Source of the DNA: UBA1738 sp045655325
GTDB lineage: Bacteria > Bacillota > Clostridia > UBA1381
DNA length: 30,745 nucleotides
Assembly (NCBI GenBank): GCA_045655325.1
Contig: JAZOOY010000049.1
Span: forward strand, 1 to 30,745
Direction of reading: 5' to 3'
Of this stretch, positions 30,622 to 30,745 are shown piece by piece. The notes beneath the pieces were generated by a model. The model was not told the DNA's origin and did no database searches. It saw only the letters and a program-made list of their open reading frames with translations. The position numbers were made by a program, and so were the translations under genes. The number at the start of each line of letters is the position of its first letter. Position 1 is the stretch's first letter.

Positions 30622-30745
30622 ATGGCAAAACTAACATTTAAAACAGACCTTTGCAAAGGCTGCGGACTATGTATTGATGCATGCCCGAAAAATTTGCTGA
30701 TACTTTCAAAAGACAAGATCAATCAAAAGGGACATTCTCCTGTTG
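30622..30745 (+). CDS. 4Fe-4S ferredoxin-type subunit (2-oxoacid:ferredoxin oxidoreductase delta), 5' part
   Basis: Only 41 codons are inside the window; the gene runs off the right edge. The cysteine pattern CxxCxxCxxxCP (Cys11, 14, 17, 21) binds a 4Fe-4S cluster, and the following KNLLILSKDKINQKGHSPV matches the start of KorD/VorD-type delta subunits, which usually precede the alpha, beta and gamma subunits. AAGGAGAG precedes the ATG. In context it would be the electron-carrying part of an oxidoreductase joining acyl-CoA, CO2 and reduced ferredoxin to a 2-oxoacid, or the reverse. The class (2-oxoglutarate, 2-oxoisovalerate or indolepyruvate) cannot be decided from this fragment. Confidence 0.8.
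   Translation, partial: MAKLTFKTDLCKGCGLCIDACPKNLLILSKDKINQKGHSPV

Overview
The window is AT-rich DNA from an anaerobic, spore-forming member of the Clostridia, most like a gut or rumen Oscillospiraceae/Ruminococcaceae-type organism. The grounds are a spoIIP sporulation gene, an RNase J, a T-box leader, sigma-A promoters of TTGACA/TATAAT type, strong AGGAGG ribosome sites, Pta-AckA acetate metabolism, a GH130 phosphorylase, and a surface protein with cohesin-like and SLH modules. There are no rRNA or tRNA genes, no CRISPR array and no insertion sequence. Most of the window is chromosomal housekeeping DNA. The accessory-looking parts lie at about 16.9-24.1 kb and 27.3-30.7 kb.

Layout. 1-2.6 kb (+): end of rsmD, a coiled-coil protein, a terminator, then the tightly overlapped tsaE-tsaB-rpiB operon. 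2.6-5.9 kb (-): rplS with its own promoter and an L19-type leader, then lepB-rbgA-apbE. 6.0-8.8 kb (+): spoIIP and rnjA. 8.8-9.1 kb (-): a small membrane protein. 9.2-11.2 kb (+): aconitase. 11.2-12.2 kb (-): galE. 12.4-14.6 kb (+): pta-ackA. 14.7-16.8 kb (+): an EF-G paralogue. 16.9-18.0 kb (+): an orphan MsmX/UgpC-type sugar-transport ATPase broken by an in-frame TAA. 18.1-18.9 kb (+): radC. 19.2-23.1 kb (+): a large secreted protein (signal peptide, four cohesin-like modules, Cys-rich repeats, a Listeria-Bacteroides repeat, three SLH domains) split by a 2-base deletion. 23.1-24.0 kb (-): an E2-type acyltransferase-fold protein with an altered active-site motif. 24.2-26.1 kb (+): azlC-azlD-patatin. 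26.2-27.2 kb (+): GH130 phosphorylase. 27.3-30.7 kb (+): T-box leader, XRE-cupin-acyl-CoA synthetase fusion, P-loop ATPase, and the start of a 4Fe-4S subunit of a 2-oxoacid:ferredoxin oxidoreductase, cut by the window edge.

The most interesting parts are two. First, the T-box operon at the right end: its best specifier reading is GTA (Val). A T-box switches on when the cognate tRNA is uncharged, so an acyl-CoA synthetase plus a ferredoxin-linked 2-oxoacid oxidoreductase under such control suggests amino-acid synthesis by activation and reductive carboxylation of a short branched-chain acid (for example isobutyrate to 2-oxoisovalerate to valine). The synthetase itself carries an N-terminal DNA-binding-plus-cupin regulatory module. 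Second, the cohesin/SLH protein looks like a cell-surface anchoring scaffoldin. It and the nearby sugar ATPase each carry one inactivating lesion within 3.7 kb, which is either real decay or phase-type variation, or local sequence error.

Functional calls rest on motif recognition by eye, with no database search. Start codons were chosen from ribosome-site spacing, and several differ from the longest open frame.
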